A stretch of 7,990 nt of DNA, taken from assembly GCA_002368795.1 (NCBI GenBank), contig DFFG01000006.1, positions 1 to 7,990 on the forward strand, given 5' to 3'. Source of the stretch: Eubacterium sp. UBA3782. Its GTDB lineage: Bacteria; Bacillota; Clostridia; Lachnospirales; Lachnospiraceae. The notes below the pieces were generated by a model. That model searched no databases. It was not told the DNA's origin and was given only the letters and a program-made list of their open reading frames with translations. Position numbers and translations under genes: made by a program. Positions within the stretch are counted from its first letter, which is position 1. The number at the start of each line of letters is the position of its first letter. Shown piece by piece: positions 1 to 5,942 of the stretch.

Positions 1-471
1 GCAGTTGGTGGTGCAGGAAGCTGCGGAGATGATGGTATCATCCTTTGTCAGATTCTGGTGGTTAACGTTATATACGATGGTAGGAAGATCGTTTCCTGCC
101 GGGGCAGAAATGATGACATGCTTTGCGCCTGCATCGATATGTGCCTGAGCTTTTGCCTTGGAGGTATAGAAACCTGTGCACTCCAGAACTACATCAACGC
201 CAAGCTCTCCCCAGGGAAGCTCTGCAGCATTAGCCTTAGCATAGATAGTGATCTCTTTTCCGTCTACAGTGATGGAATTCTCGCCGGCAGTGACCTTATC
301 GCAAAGTGCGTATCTGCCCTGGGTAGAATCATATTTCAGCAGATGAGCCAGCATCTTCGGGGATGTAAGGTCATTGATCGCTACGATCTCGAAGCCCTCT
401 GCTCCGAACATCTGACGGAATGCAAGACGTCCGATACGGCCAAAACCGTTAATTGCAACTTTTACTGCCAT
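1..471 (-). CDS. gap: Glyceraldehyde-3-phosphate dehydrogenase, N-terminal part (runs off the window)
   Basis: This is the NAD-binding half of glycolytic GAPDH, which oxidatively phosphorylates glyceraldehyde-3-phosphate to 1,3-bisphosphoglycerate in the cytoplasm. The protein starts MAVKVAINGFGRIGRLAFRQ, with the Rossmann GFGRIGR loop at residues 9-15. Asp34, in the AINDL strand end, fits NAD rather than NADP use. The last visible residues, 152-157, are SCTTNC, with catalytic Cys153. The window therefore ends just inside the catalytic domain, and about half of the usual ~335 residues are missing. The ATG at 471 is preceded by GGAGG at 482-486 with a 9-nt spacer, so the start is secure. Pgk and other glycolytic genes often follow gap in Bacillota, but that would lie outside the window. 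Identification is near certain; the NAD preference is inferred from one residue. Confidence 0.97.
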   Translation of the reverse strand, partial: MAVKVAINGFGRIGRLAFRQMFGAEGFEIVAINDLTSPKMLAHLLKYDSTQGRYALCDKVTAGENSITVDGKEITIYAKANAAELPWGELGVDVVLECTGFYTSKAKAQAHIDAGAKHVIISAPAGNDLPTIVYNVNHQNLTKDDTIISAASCTTNC

Positions 472-535
472 GATAGTGTTCCTCCTACATAACCTATGTA
501 CTTATAATGTGTTTAAAGTTTAACAACTCGTTCTT

Positions 536-564
536 ATAATACCCAATAACCTTCTAAAATTCAA
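536..564 (-). promoter_or_regulatory. Promoter of gap
   Basis: Read on the minus strand, a -35 TTGAAT (559-564) and a -10 TATTAT (536-541) are separated by exactly 17 bp, about 65 bp upstream of the gap start codon. A second, weaker TATAAG-like hexamer lies closer to the gene without a good -35. No obvious operator is seen. Confidence 0.65.
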
Positions 565-585
565 GTCTAAGTTTAGGCCTCTCCA

Positions 586-623
586 GAAAAAAGAAAAGCG
601 CCACCCATAAAGGCTTGGCGCTT
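586..623 (-). terminator. Intrinsic terminator of the PHP phosphatase gene
   Basis: A perfect 8-bp stem, AAGCGCCA (596-603) with TGGCGCTT (616-623), closes a 12-nt loop. On the minus strand it is followed by TTTTCTTTTTT, a typical U-tract. It starts 14 bp after the phosphatase stop codon and separates that gene from the gap promoter just downstream. Confidence 0.85.
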
Positions 624-636
624 AACTTTTCTGCGG

Positions 637-1434
637 CTACAGACGGATCATCTCCGGCTTTTTCTTCTTATATACAGTAACATAGCGTATACCCAGAGAC
701 AGAAGGAGGTCCCTGGCCATATCCATGCCGTACCCCAGATACTCCGGGGCATGGGCATCCGACCCGAGCACGATCCGCTCTCCTCCCAGATTATGGTACC
801 TGCGGATCACATCCGGATGGGGATTTGGCGCTCCGAGACCGGCACGGTATCCGGCTGTGTTGACCTCCAGGGCGATGCCCCGGTTGATCAGTTCGATAAG
901 GATCATGTCGATCAGGTCGCTGTAGCGCCGGTAGGAATACTCCTCTGCCTTCCTTATGCCATAACGCACGGCGTAATCCAGATGGCCAAGGGTCTGGAAT
1001 CCGGAAAGAGCACGGATATTTTCCAGCGTGATCTCAAAATACCGCCGGAACATCTCTGCATCGCTCATGGCAAACTCGTCCCGGTAGTAGGGATCCTTTC
1101 CATCGATCACATGAACGGAACCGATGCAGTAGTCAAAGGGATGGCTTTCCAGATATCCGGAGAACCGCCGGTTTTCTTCCAGGTCAGGCTTCAGGCCCAT
1201 CTCCACACCGTAAAGCACCTCAATCCGGTCCGCATATAATTCCTGCAGCTCCAGGATCTTCTGCTCATACGCCGGTGTGTCCAGCTGAAACTCGCCGGTC
1301 TCATAATCCATGTCGTAATGGTCGGTGATGCAGATCCGGTCCATCCCCAGGCGGATGGCTTTTTCGATCATCTGCTCACAGGGCGTATCGCTGTCCGAGG
1401 AAAAGCTGGTGTGTACATGATAATCTGCAAACAT
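637..1434 (-). CDS. hisJ: Histidinol-phosphatase of the PHP (HisJ) family
   Basis: The predicted role is dephosphorylation of L-histidinol phosphate in histidine synthesis, a cytoplasmic metal-dependent reaction. The 265-residue protein has the whole PHP metal-site set: H6 and H8 (DYHVHTS), D38-H39 (ITDHYD), E78 (GVEMG), H108 (GSVHVID), H151 (LGHLDY), and D226 and H228 (GSDAH). The length matches HisJ proteins of Bacillota. I chose the ATG at 1434 (MFADYHVH) because the PHP domain begins there and a purine-rich AAAGGGGG lies about 9 nt upstream. An in-frame extension to 1482 would add 16 residues unlike the family. The gene stands alone, with its own promoter and terminator, and is not next to other his genes here. 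A PHP phosphoesterase with another substrate cannot be excluded. Confidence 0.88.
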   Translation of the reverse strand: MFADYHVHTSFSSDSDTPCEQMIEKAIRLGMDRICITDHYDMDYETGEFQLDTPAYEQKILELQELYADRIEVLYGVEMGLKPDLEENRRFSGYLESHPFDYCIGSVHVIDGKDPYYRDEFAMSDAEMFRRYFEITLENIRALSGFQTLGHLDYAVRYGIRKAEEYSYRRYSDLIDMILIELINRGIALEVNTAGYRAGLGAPNPHPDVIRRYHNLGGERIVLGSDAHAPEYLGYGMDMARDLLLSLGIRYVTVYKKKKPEMIRL

Positions 1435-1520
1435 AATGGTGGCCCCCTTTCCGGCGCCGAAGCATTGCCGCGGCAAAGGCAAACCGCGCTATGCCAATGG
1501 TAGATCTTATTCTGATTGTC

Positions 1521-1549
1521 AGCATAGCACCCACAGAAAACCGCGTCAA
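1521..1549 (-). promoter_or_regulatory. Promoter of the PHP phosphatase gene
   Basis: On the minus strand, -35 TTGACG (1544-1549) and -10 TATGCT (1521-1526) have a 17-bp spacer and an extended TG one base before the -10. Transcription would start near 1514, giving a leader of about 80 nt. The -35 box lies 16 bp from the -35 of the divergent aroF promoter. Confidence 0.65.
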
Positions 1550-1565
1550 GGCAGCCAAAATCCGG

Positions 1566-1594
1566 TTCACAAACGGCGCCGGATGATGTATGAT
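1566..1594 (+). promoter_or_regulatory. Promoter of the DAHP synthase gene
   Basis: A -35 TTCACA (1566-1571) and a -10 TATGAT (1589-1594) are 17 bp apart. The start would fall near 1601, just at the base of the first leader hairpin. The ATG at 1590, which could open a longer reading frame, lies inside this -10 and so would not be in the mRNA. Confidence 0.6.
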
Positions 1595-1605
1595 TGCAGA
1601 CAGGC

Positions 1606-1663
1606 GGTCCTTGTCCGGAATCTTTTGGACGGACCTCAAATCATTGACCGTCCTGCTTTTTTT
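1606..1663 (+). promoter_or_regulatory. Attenuator-like leader: two mutually exclusive hairpins before DAHP synthase
   Basis: Hairpin A pairs GGTCC (1606-1610) and GTCC (1613-1616) with GGAC (1627-1630) and GGACC (1631-1635), leaving only a TT bulge. Hairpin B pairs GGACGG (1627-1632) and TCAA (1636-1639) with TTGA (1644-1647) and CCGTCC (1648-1653), and is followed by TGCTTTTTTT (1654-1663), an intrinsic-terminator layout. Bases 1627-1632 are used by both, so the two folds exclude each other. No leader peptide rich in aromatic codons and no T-box signature (GGTGGNACCGCG) is visible. The sensor is therefore unknown. Confidence 0.55.
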
Positions 1664-1685
1664 CAGCTTGTGGAGGAACCTTCCA

Positions 1686-2720
1686 ATGAGTTTTTTTCTG
1701 CTTGATACTCTTCCGTCCCCGGAGGAGATAAAAGAACTTGTACCCATGTCGGAGAACCTGAAAAGGATCAAGGAAGAGCGGGATACGGAGATCCGCAAAG
1801 TCTTTACCGGCGAATCTTCAAAATTTCTGGTCGTGATCGGCCCCTGCTCCGCCGACAACGAGGATTCTGTCCTCGAGTACGTCAACCGTCTGGCAAAGCT
1901 GCAGGACAAGGTCGCCGACCGGCTGATCCTGATCCCCCGCATTTACACGAACAAGCCCCGCACCACAGGCATGGGCTATAAAGGCTTTATCCATCAGCCG
2001 GATCCGGAAGCCAAACCGGACCTTAAGGCGGGCATTCTCGCCATGAGGAAGATGCACATCCATGCCATCGAACAGTCCGGTCTGACCGCTGCCGACGAGA
2101 TGCTGTATCCGGAAAACTGGAGCTACGTGGACGACTTCCTGTCCTATGTGGCGATCGGCGCCCGCTCGGTGGAAAACCAGCAGCACCGCCTCACGGTATC
2201 CGGAATGGATAATCCCGCCGGCATGAAAAATCCCACCAGCGGTGCACTCTCTGTCATGCTGAATTCCTGCATTGCCGCACAGCACAGCCATACCTTCATC
2301 TACCGCGGCGCTGAATACCGCACCTCAGGCAATCCGCTGACCCACACGATCCTCCGCGGCGCGACCAACAAGCACGGCAACGACCTGCCCAACTACCATT
2401 TCGAGGATCTGGAGCTGCTGCTCCGTCTGTACAACGAGACCACACTGCAGTATCCGGCCGTCCTGGTGGACACCAACCATTCCAACTCGGGCAAGCAGTA
2501 TGCCCAGCAGCCCAGGATTGCCAAAGAGGTCCTGAACAGCCGCCGGTACGATCCCCGGATCTCCCTGCTGGTCAAAGGCCTGATGATCGAAAGCTACCTG
2601 GAGCCCGGCTGCCAGAGGATCGGCGACAAAAACCATGTATACGGCAAATCCATCACCGACCCGTGCCTTGGCTGGGACGAGTCCGAGCGCCTGATCTACG
2701 ACATCGCCGCCCTGTGCTGA
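1686..2720 (+). CDS. 3-deoxy-7-phosphoheptulonate (DAHP) synthase, class I alpha (AroF/G/H type)
   Basis: This enzyme condenses phosphoenolpyruvate and erythrose-4-phosphate to DAHP, the first step of the shikimate pathway, in the cytoplasm. The 344-residue protein is close to the usual ~350. Visible active-site elements include GPCSADN (52-58, metal Cys54), PRIYTNKPRTT (84-94), GARSVENQQHR (158-168), MKNPTSG (180-186, Lys181), DTNHSNSGKQ (262-271, His265), IESYLEPG (301-308, Glu302) and SITDPCLGW (322-330, Asp325). I chose the ATG at 1686 because GGAGG at 1672-1676 is 9 nt upstream; the upstream in-frame ATG at 1590 overlaps the -10 box. It is monocistronic, with an attenuator-like leader in front and a terminator behind. 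The allosteric specificity (Phe, Tyr or Trp) cannot be assigned by eye, so I do not choose between aroF, aroG and aroH. Confidence 0.95.
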   Translation: MSFFLLDTLPSPEEIKELVPMSENLKRIKEERDTEIRKVFTGESSKFLVVIGPCSADNEDSVLEYVNRLAKLQDKVADRLILIPRIYTNKPRTTGMGYKGFIHQPDPEAKPDLKAGILAMRKMHIHAIEQSGLTAADEMLYPENWSYVDDFLSYVAIGARSVENQQHRLTVSGMDNPAGMKNPTSGALSVMLNSCIAAQHSHTFIYRGAEYRTSGNPLTHTILRGATNKHGNDLPNYHFEDLELLLRLYNETTLQYPAVLVDTNHSNSGKQYAQQPRIAKEVLNSRRYDPRISLLVKGLMIESYLEPGCQRIGDKNHVYGKSITDPCLGWDESERLIYDIAALC

Positions 2721-2743
2721 TGCAAACCGATTAATCAACACAA

Positions 2744-2830
2744 TACGCGCCGCAGGAAGACATTAAAGCAAACATTCTGCAGGCCTGATAAGGCTTAAAG
2801 CCTTTGCGTAATGCCTTCCTGCGGCGCGTA
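2744..2830. repeat. 87-bp long imperfect inverted repeat (cruciform/hairpin)
   Basis: The outer arms are 22 bp with a single mismatch: 2744-2765 begins TACGCGCCGCAGGAAG and 2809-2830 ends CTTCCTGCGGCGCGTA. After a 2/1 internal bulge, GCAAA (2768-2772) pairs with TTTGC (2803-2807). The 30-nt loop contains a further small AAGGC/GCCTT dyad that competes for bases 2803-2804. It lies in the gap between convergent genes, 23 bp after the DAHP synthase stop and 8 bp before the terminator. There is no T-run, so it is not itself a terminator. It may be a small non-autonomous repeat element or a structured RNA; no coding capacity is seen. Confidence 0.75.
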
Positions 2831-2838
2831 CTGTATGC

Positions 2839-2886
2839 AAAAAGGAACTGCCCATCAGTTTTTCCACTGACCGCAGTTCCTTTTTT
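2839..2886. terminator. Bidirectional intrinsic terminator between convergent genes
   Basis: A 13-bp perfect stem, AAAAAGGAACTGC (2839-2851) with GCAGTTCCTTTTT (2873-2885), is topped by an inner TCAGT/ACTGA pairing (2855-2859 with 2866-2870). There is a T-run on the plus side (2881-2886), and the A-run 2839-2843 gives one on the minus side. It can end both the DAHP synthase transcript and the recombinase transcript. Confidence 0.88.
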
Positions 2887-2897
2887 ACAGTTCCTAT

Positions 2898-3033
2898 TTA
2901 TCTGTAAGCAGCGCCCCTTTCTGTTGTCACAGGTTGGCGCGCCATTCTTTTTTCGGCATATCTCCGCTCTGTCTGTTTCGTCAGCTTTTCTAGCTGTACT
3001 GCATAGAGCTGGCGCTCTGCGGCACCATTTCCA
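2898..3033 (-). pseudogene. Out-of-frame C-terminal tail of the tyrosine recombinase
   Basis: In the frame offset from the recombinase, the minus strand reads about AAERQLYAVQLEKLTKQTE and on to a TAA at 2898-2900. It has a Tyr about ten residues after the LGH motif and a charged amphipathic helix. That matches the usual recombinase end: a catalytic Tyr in a TTQIY-like context followed by a helix. The in-frame protein instead stops at 2990 with SASSMQYS. The simplest reading is a small indel between roughly 3020 and 3035 that separated the catalytic Tyr from the body. The exact junction cannot be fixed from one sequence. Confidence 0.5.
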
Positions 3034-3835
3034 TATGGCCGAGCTGCTGATGGATCTGATGCACATCACCGTCATTCCGGATCATATGCGTCTCAAAGGA
3101 ATCATGCATGATCCGCGGCGTGACATCCTTATCGATCCCTGCCATATCCGCATAGCTCTTTATGACCTTCCAGAAGCCCTGGCGGCTCATCGGTGTGCCC
3201 GAGCAGTTGCAGAACAGGTACTCGCTGTTCTGGCCCTTCAGCATTCTGGTCCTGGGTTCACCCATGTAGAGCTCCAGCAGTCTGCACATGTCCACGTCTA
3301 CCGGAAGCATCCTTTCCTTCCTGCCATCGGTACAGCGGATGTACCCCATGCTCAGATTCACATTCCCCACTTTTAAGTGAATCATCTCGCTGATCCGGAT
3401 ACCGGTGCAGTACAGCATACTGATCATGACTCGGTCCCGCATCCCCTTGTCTGTGCTCGGATTTGTCTCCTGCAGCAACCGGCGGACTTCATCTATGGTC
3501 AGAAGCTCCGTTTTCTTTTTTTCCACCTTTGGCGGACGAAGCGACTCGGAAGGGTCTTCCTCGATCACATGGTTTCTTTGCAGATACTGAAAAAATGAAC
3601 GCATCGAAGCAATATTTCTGGACACCGTAGCCGGTGCCATGTTCTCCCGCTCCAGAGCAAGCAGATAGGAATTCAGTGCGGTTACCGTCACATCCTCCGG
3701 CCTTAAAATCCCCTGGCCGTCAAAATATTCTGCCGCTTTTCTCAGATCGCGTTCATAAGAAATCTCGGTATTATACGAGATCTGTCTTACTTCCCGTAAA
3801 TATGTTACATAATCCTGAATTGCATTCAACATCAT
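2990..3835 (-). CDS. XerC/XerD-like tyrosine recombinase with degenerate active site (probable pseudogene)
   Basis: The 281-residue protein has the phage-integrase fold. An N-terminal SAM-like DNA-binding domain occupies about residues 4-88 (LREVRQISYNTEISYERDL, VSRNIASMRSFFQYL). The catalytic domain follows from about 110. Arg147 (TGIRISE) and Lys173 (GRKERMLP) are conserved, and so is the LGH box (His267). The HxxR motif, however, reads RIMH (241-244), so both the His and the Arg are lost. The Tyr near the end (280) is displaced, and the expected Tyr-bearing tail lies in another frame. Family members usually run to about 295-300 residues. I chose the ATG at 3835 (MMLNAIQDY) or the adjacent ATG at 3832, after a GGGG about 6-9 nt upstream; a GTG at 3871 has no ribosome binding site. 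A good promoter precedes it. It could be a decaying Xer paralogue, or a DNA-binding protein without catalysis. Confidence 0.8.
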   Translation of the reverse strand: MMLNAIQDYVTYLREVRQISYNTEISYERDLRKAAEYFDGQGILRPEDVTVTALNSYLLALERENMAPATVSRNIASMRSFFQYLQRNHVIEEDPSESLRPPKVEKKKTELLTIDEVRRLLQETNPSTDKGMRDRVMISMLYCTGIRISEMIHLKVGNVNLSMGYIRCTDGRKERMLPVDVDMCRLLELYMGEPRTRMLKGQNSEYLFCNCSGTPMSRQGFWKVIKSYADMAGIDKDVTPRIMHDSFETHMIRNDGDVHQIHQQLGHMEMVPQSASSMQYS

Positions 3836-3887
3836 ACTGTACCCCGTTCTGATATTGTAAAAGCAATTCACCCTTCAAAACTATTTT

Positions 3888-3916
3888 ATTATAAGCAAAA
3901 CAGGAGGGAATTGCAA
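3888..3916 (-). promoter_or_regulatory. Promoter of the recombinase-like gene
   Basis: On the minus strand, -35 TTGCAA (3911-3916) and a consensus -10 TATAAT (3888-3893) have a 17-bp spacer, about 53 bp upstream of the ATG. A near-consensus promoter still sits in front of a gene whose active site appears broken. Confidence 0.7.
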
Positions 3917-4129
3917 ATGCCCAACAAGGCGCAAATGGCCAGAAATCAACGATTTCCGGCCATCTGGCACAAGATGTGCGCCGCGTTTTGCATTATGTTT
4001 ACCACATCTTGTGTTAAAATTAAATTTATTAATTTTTTATTGCATTTCCGTAAATTTTACGTTGTTTTCTTTTCTTTTAGAACAATTCGCCCTATTTTCA
4101 TCAATCTTTGCTCATCAGCTCCAGATTGA
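3917..4129 (+). CDS. Possible small cationic protein, unrecognised (weak candidate)
   Basis: A 70-codon frame, starting MPNKAQMARNQRFPAIW, opens with an ATG at 3917 that has an excellent AGGAGGG (3902-3908) 8 nt upstream. A possible plus-strand promoter, TTCACC (3867-3872) - 17 bp - TATAAG (3890-3895), would start transcription right at the Shine-Dalgarno sequence, leaving almost no leader. The product is rich in Lys/Arg, Phe and Cys. The frame covers two inverted repeats and ends inside the 3' end of the opposite-strand esterase. I recognise no family. It may be chance, and the confidence reflects that. Confidence 0.2.
   Translation: MPNKAQMARNQRFPAIWHKMCAAFCIMFTTSCVKIKFINFLLHFRKFYVVFFSFRTIRPIFINLCSSAPD
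3935..3963. repeat. Inverted repeat 1 in the recombinase-esterase gap
   Basis: ATGGCC-a-GAAATC (3935-3947) faces GATTTC-c-GGCCAT (3951-3963) across an AAC loop: 12 pairs with one A/C mismatch. It lies just upstream of the recombinase promoter. It is downstream of the esterase operon on the minus strand, so it may serve as a weak 3' hairpin, but no U-tract follows. Confidence 0.6.
3968..4013. repeat. Inverted repeat 2 in the recombinase-esterase gap
   Basis: An 11-bp perfect pair, CACAAGATGTG (3968-3978) with CACATCTTGTG (4003-4013), encloses 24 nt that contain GCCGCG and TTTTGC. It stands 4 bp from inverted repeat 1. The flank towards the esterase is very AT-rich (4014-4100) and contains a small CGTAAA/TTTACG dyad at 4059-4071. 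No classical terminator is seen after the esterase. Confidence 0.6.
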
Positions 4130-5273
4130 CGTCGTATACGCTGCCGCTTACCGCATCGAAAAGCCACTCCGCCATGGTCATATCGGAGGGCATTGCCCGG
4201 AAATAAAACCGGGGATGCCGGACGGCGGTATGCACGGTACCGCCCAGCAGCATCCGCAGATTGGGCCAGTTGTAGATAAAGATCCCGAAATCCGGCTCTA
4301 TACGTTTGAGCTGGGTCAGCATATCCTGCATCCGCAGATAATAGTCATGCTGCACCTTTGTATCCGTCGTATACTGATGGGTCAGCACATCGTTCTCATA
4401 GGAGCTGAGAAGGAAATCCCTGGGCGATCCGGCATACAGATATTTCAGACGTTTTCCCCACACCCTGTGCAGCTCCCGGTACCATTCCACCGCGATGTTC
4501 GGTCCGTTTATGGCCTTCCAGATGCGCTCCGGACTCTTCCATACGTTCTCCGCCGTATACCTCCAGTTCCGGTAATTGATCTGCGCACTGTCTGAGAGCA
4601 GCGTCACGTTTTCGCACTCCGGATAAAAATCCTCCAGGATCGTGGGCGTGACTGCCGGCACCGCAAACCCGCCGGCACTGTCCCCTGCGATCAGCAGTCT
4701 GGACGGGCTGGCAAAGAAATGGCGGGCAACCTTCATCGCCTCCAGGAAATTTGTGTAGCCATGGAAATGCAGGATCTGTTCGCTCCCATCCTCACCGGTA
4801 TAGGGAAAATCGCTCCGCCCCACGTGAAAGTCGCCGGTGGCATAGGTGATCACCAGCATATTCCAGTTATCAAACGGATTGGCCGGGTTTCCGATCTGGG
4901 TGATCCCCGTATTGATATTCATCAGCTGGGTGAAGGGCCGCAGATTGTTCCAGTAAAAATTCGGAAGTCCCGCAGCAACCTTTGCCCCTGTAACCGGCCG
5001 GGCTGCCGTATAGCCATTCCAGGCGACGCCTCCGCCGGAAAGAAAAATGCACAGGTCATCCGATTCCGCCTTTTTCAGGTAAACATGGTACTCGGAGCCG
5101 TCTGCCGTGATCCCCTCAGGGATGCTGACCCGGTACCAGACCTGATACTCGGGCTCCTCGATCAGGTCAGGTGCTTCCAGGTGCTTTTCGACCTCCATGC
5201 CGATGGTCTTTTCCACAAAATCGCCGACCTTCGCCATCCGAATCCGGCCTGGTGTTATTGCATCTGTTTTCAT
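4101..5273 (-). CDS. Pectinacetylesterase/Notum-like serine carboxylesterase
   Basis: This is a predicted alpha/beta-hydrolase that cleaves an ester, 390 residues long. An oxyanion-type motif FLSGGGVAWNG spans 78-87, the nucleophile elbow GDSAGG is at 197-202 (Ser199), and a likely acid lies in SSYENDV (Asp295, or Glu293). The likely catalytic His348 is in GGTVHTAVRHPRF. The order and spacing match the pectinacetylesterase/NOTUM family, where GGG, GxSxGG, YD and a late His recur. No signal peptide or TM segment is visible, so it should be cytoplasmic, unlike secreted plant PAEs. The ATG at 5273 has GAGGA 5 nt upstream, overlapping the end of the preceding gene (7-nt gap), so translation is probably coupled. 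It is the last gene of the operon with the acyltransferase. The substrate is unknown; pectin is unlikely given the cytoplasmic location. Confidence 0.75.
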   Translation of the reverse strand: MKTDAITPGRIRMAKVGDFVEKTIGMEVEKHLEAPDLIEEPEYQVWYRVSIPEGITADGSEYHVYLKKAESDDLCIFLSGGGVAWNGYTAARPVTGAKVAAGLPNFYWNNLRPFTQLMNINTGITQIGNPANPFDNWNMLVITYATGDFHVGRSDFPYTGEDGSEQILHFHGYTNFLEAMKVARHFFASPSRLLIAGDSAGGFAVPAVTPTILEDFYPECENVTLLSDSAQINYRNWRYTAENVWKSPERIWKAINGPNIAVEWYRELHRVWGKRLKYLYAGSPRDFLLSSYENDVLTHQYTTDTKVQHDYYLRMQDMLTQLKRIEPDFGIFIYNWPNLRMLLGGTVHTAVRHPRFYFRAMPSDMTMAEWLFDAVSGSVYDVNLELMSKD

Positions 5274-5280
5274 ACGTTCC

Positions 5281-5940
5281 TCAGGTGTTGAAGTAGCGGC
5301 TCAGTGCGGAACGGAAATCTTTTCGGAAAAAGATCACGATCGCTAGAAGAACCACTGTCGGTATCGTCATACTCAGCACGGCAGGCGTCGGATGCGGATT
5401 TTTCTTCAGCAGCAGAAAAATGAGCTGCACATAGGTAACGACAAGATCAAAGACCAGATACATCACAAAATCCTGCAGTTCTGCGCGCCCGACCAGACTG
5501 ATGAGAAAGGTAAGCCCGGTAAGTGCCAGAGCGGCCACCGGAAGCACATAGGAGACAGACCATCCCCTCCATCCAAAATAGATATCAACGATCACGCACA
5601 GCAGCATGCCGACGCAGACCTGTGAGGTGATCAGTTTCAGCACGTTGCGCACCAGGGTGCCTGCCGCCCAGACATCCGCAAGGGCGATCCCGCCGATCAG
5701 GACCGCCAGCGGCATCCAGGAAAACATCCGTCCAACGATAAGCTGTATGACCAGCATGACCGCAAAAAACAGGATCAGCAGAAAGCCGGTGACCTTCAGC
5801 AGCGTGATTCGTGAAACGTGTTTTTCCTCCAGAACAGGAAATGCCGGTTTTTCCGGCTCTCCCTGCAGCGGGCCGCCGCACAGCGGACAGCAGCTCTTGT
5901 ATCCCCGGACCGTGATCCGGCATTTTCCGCAGTTCTGCAT
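5281..5940 (-). CDS. Zinc-ribbon multi-pass membrane protein (DUF6320-like)
   Basis: The protein has 219 residues. A short N-terminal zinc ribbon is formed by C4, C7, C18 and C21 (CGKC...CPLC), followed by a Pro-rich linker (about 27-42). Six hydrophobic spans follow, at about 47-70, 73-95, 105-123, 130-150, 157-178 and 186-205, and the C-terminus is basic. This matches what I know as the DUF6320 family, which often sits next to condensation-like acyltransferases in Clostridia; the biochemical function is undescribed to my knowledge. The start is the ATG at 5940 because AAAGGA is 7 nt upstream. A GTG at 5946 overlaps the acyltransferase stop but is only 1 nt from that site. The gap to the acyltransferase stop is 2 nt. 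It may anchor or regulate the flanking soluble enzymes at the membrane, or flip their substrate; this is inference. Confidence 0.75.
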   Translation of the reverse strand: MQNCGKCRITVRGYKSCCPLCGGPLQGEPEKPAFPVLEEKHVSRITLLKVTGFLLILFFAVMLVIQLIVGRMFSWMPLAVLIGGIALADVWAAGTLVRNVLKLITSQVCVGMLLCVIVDIYFGWRGWSVSYVLPVAALALTGLTFLISLVGRAELQDFVMYLVFDLVVTYVQLIFLLLKKNPHPTPAVLSMTIPTVVLLAIVIFFRKDFRSALSRYFNT

Positions 5941-5942
5941 AG

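Noticed and set aside
58..492. Plus-strand 144-codon frame opposite gap
   Set aside because: It is the antisense of the GAPDH coding region, whose motifs and ribosome binding site are on the minus strand.
1590..1685. Upstream extension of DAHP synthase from the ATG at 1590
   Set aside because: That ATG lies within the -10 box, the added residues do not resemble the family, and GGAGG supports the ATG at 1686.
1500..1685. T-box riboswitch before DAHP synthase
   Set aside because: There is no T-box bulge sequence (GGTGGNACCGCG), and the leader after the promoter is far too short for the specifier stem.
2325..2741. Minus-strand frames opposite DAHP synthase
   Set aside because: They are shadows of a well-conserved gene, with compositional bias and no ribosome binding sites.
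2898..3916. Integrative element with att sites around the recombinase
   Set aside because: There are no cargo genes, no matching direct repeats flanking it, and the recombinase appears catalytically dead. The nearby palindrome has no second copy in the window.
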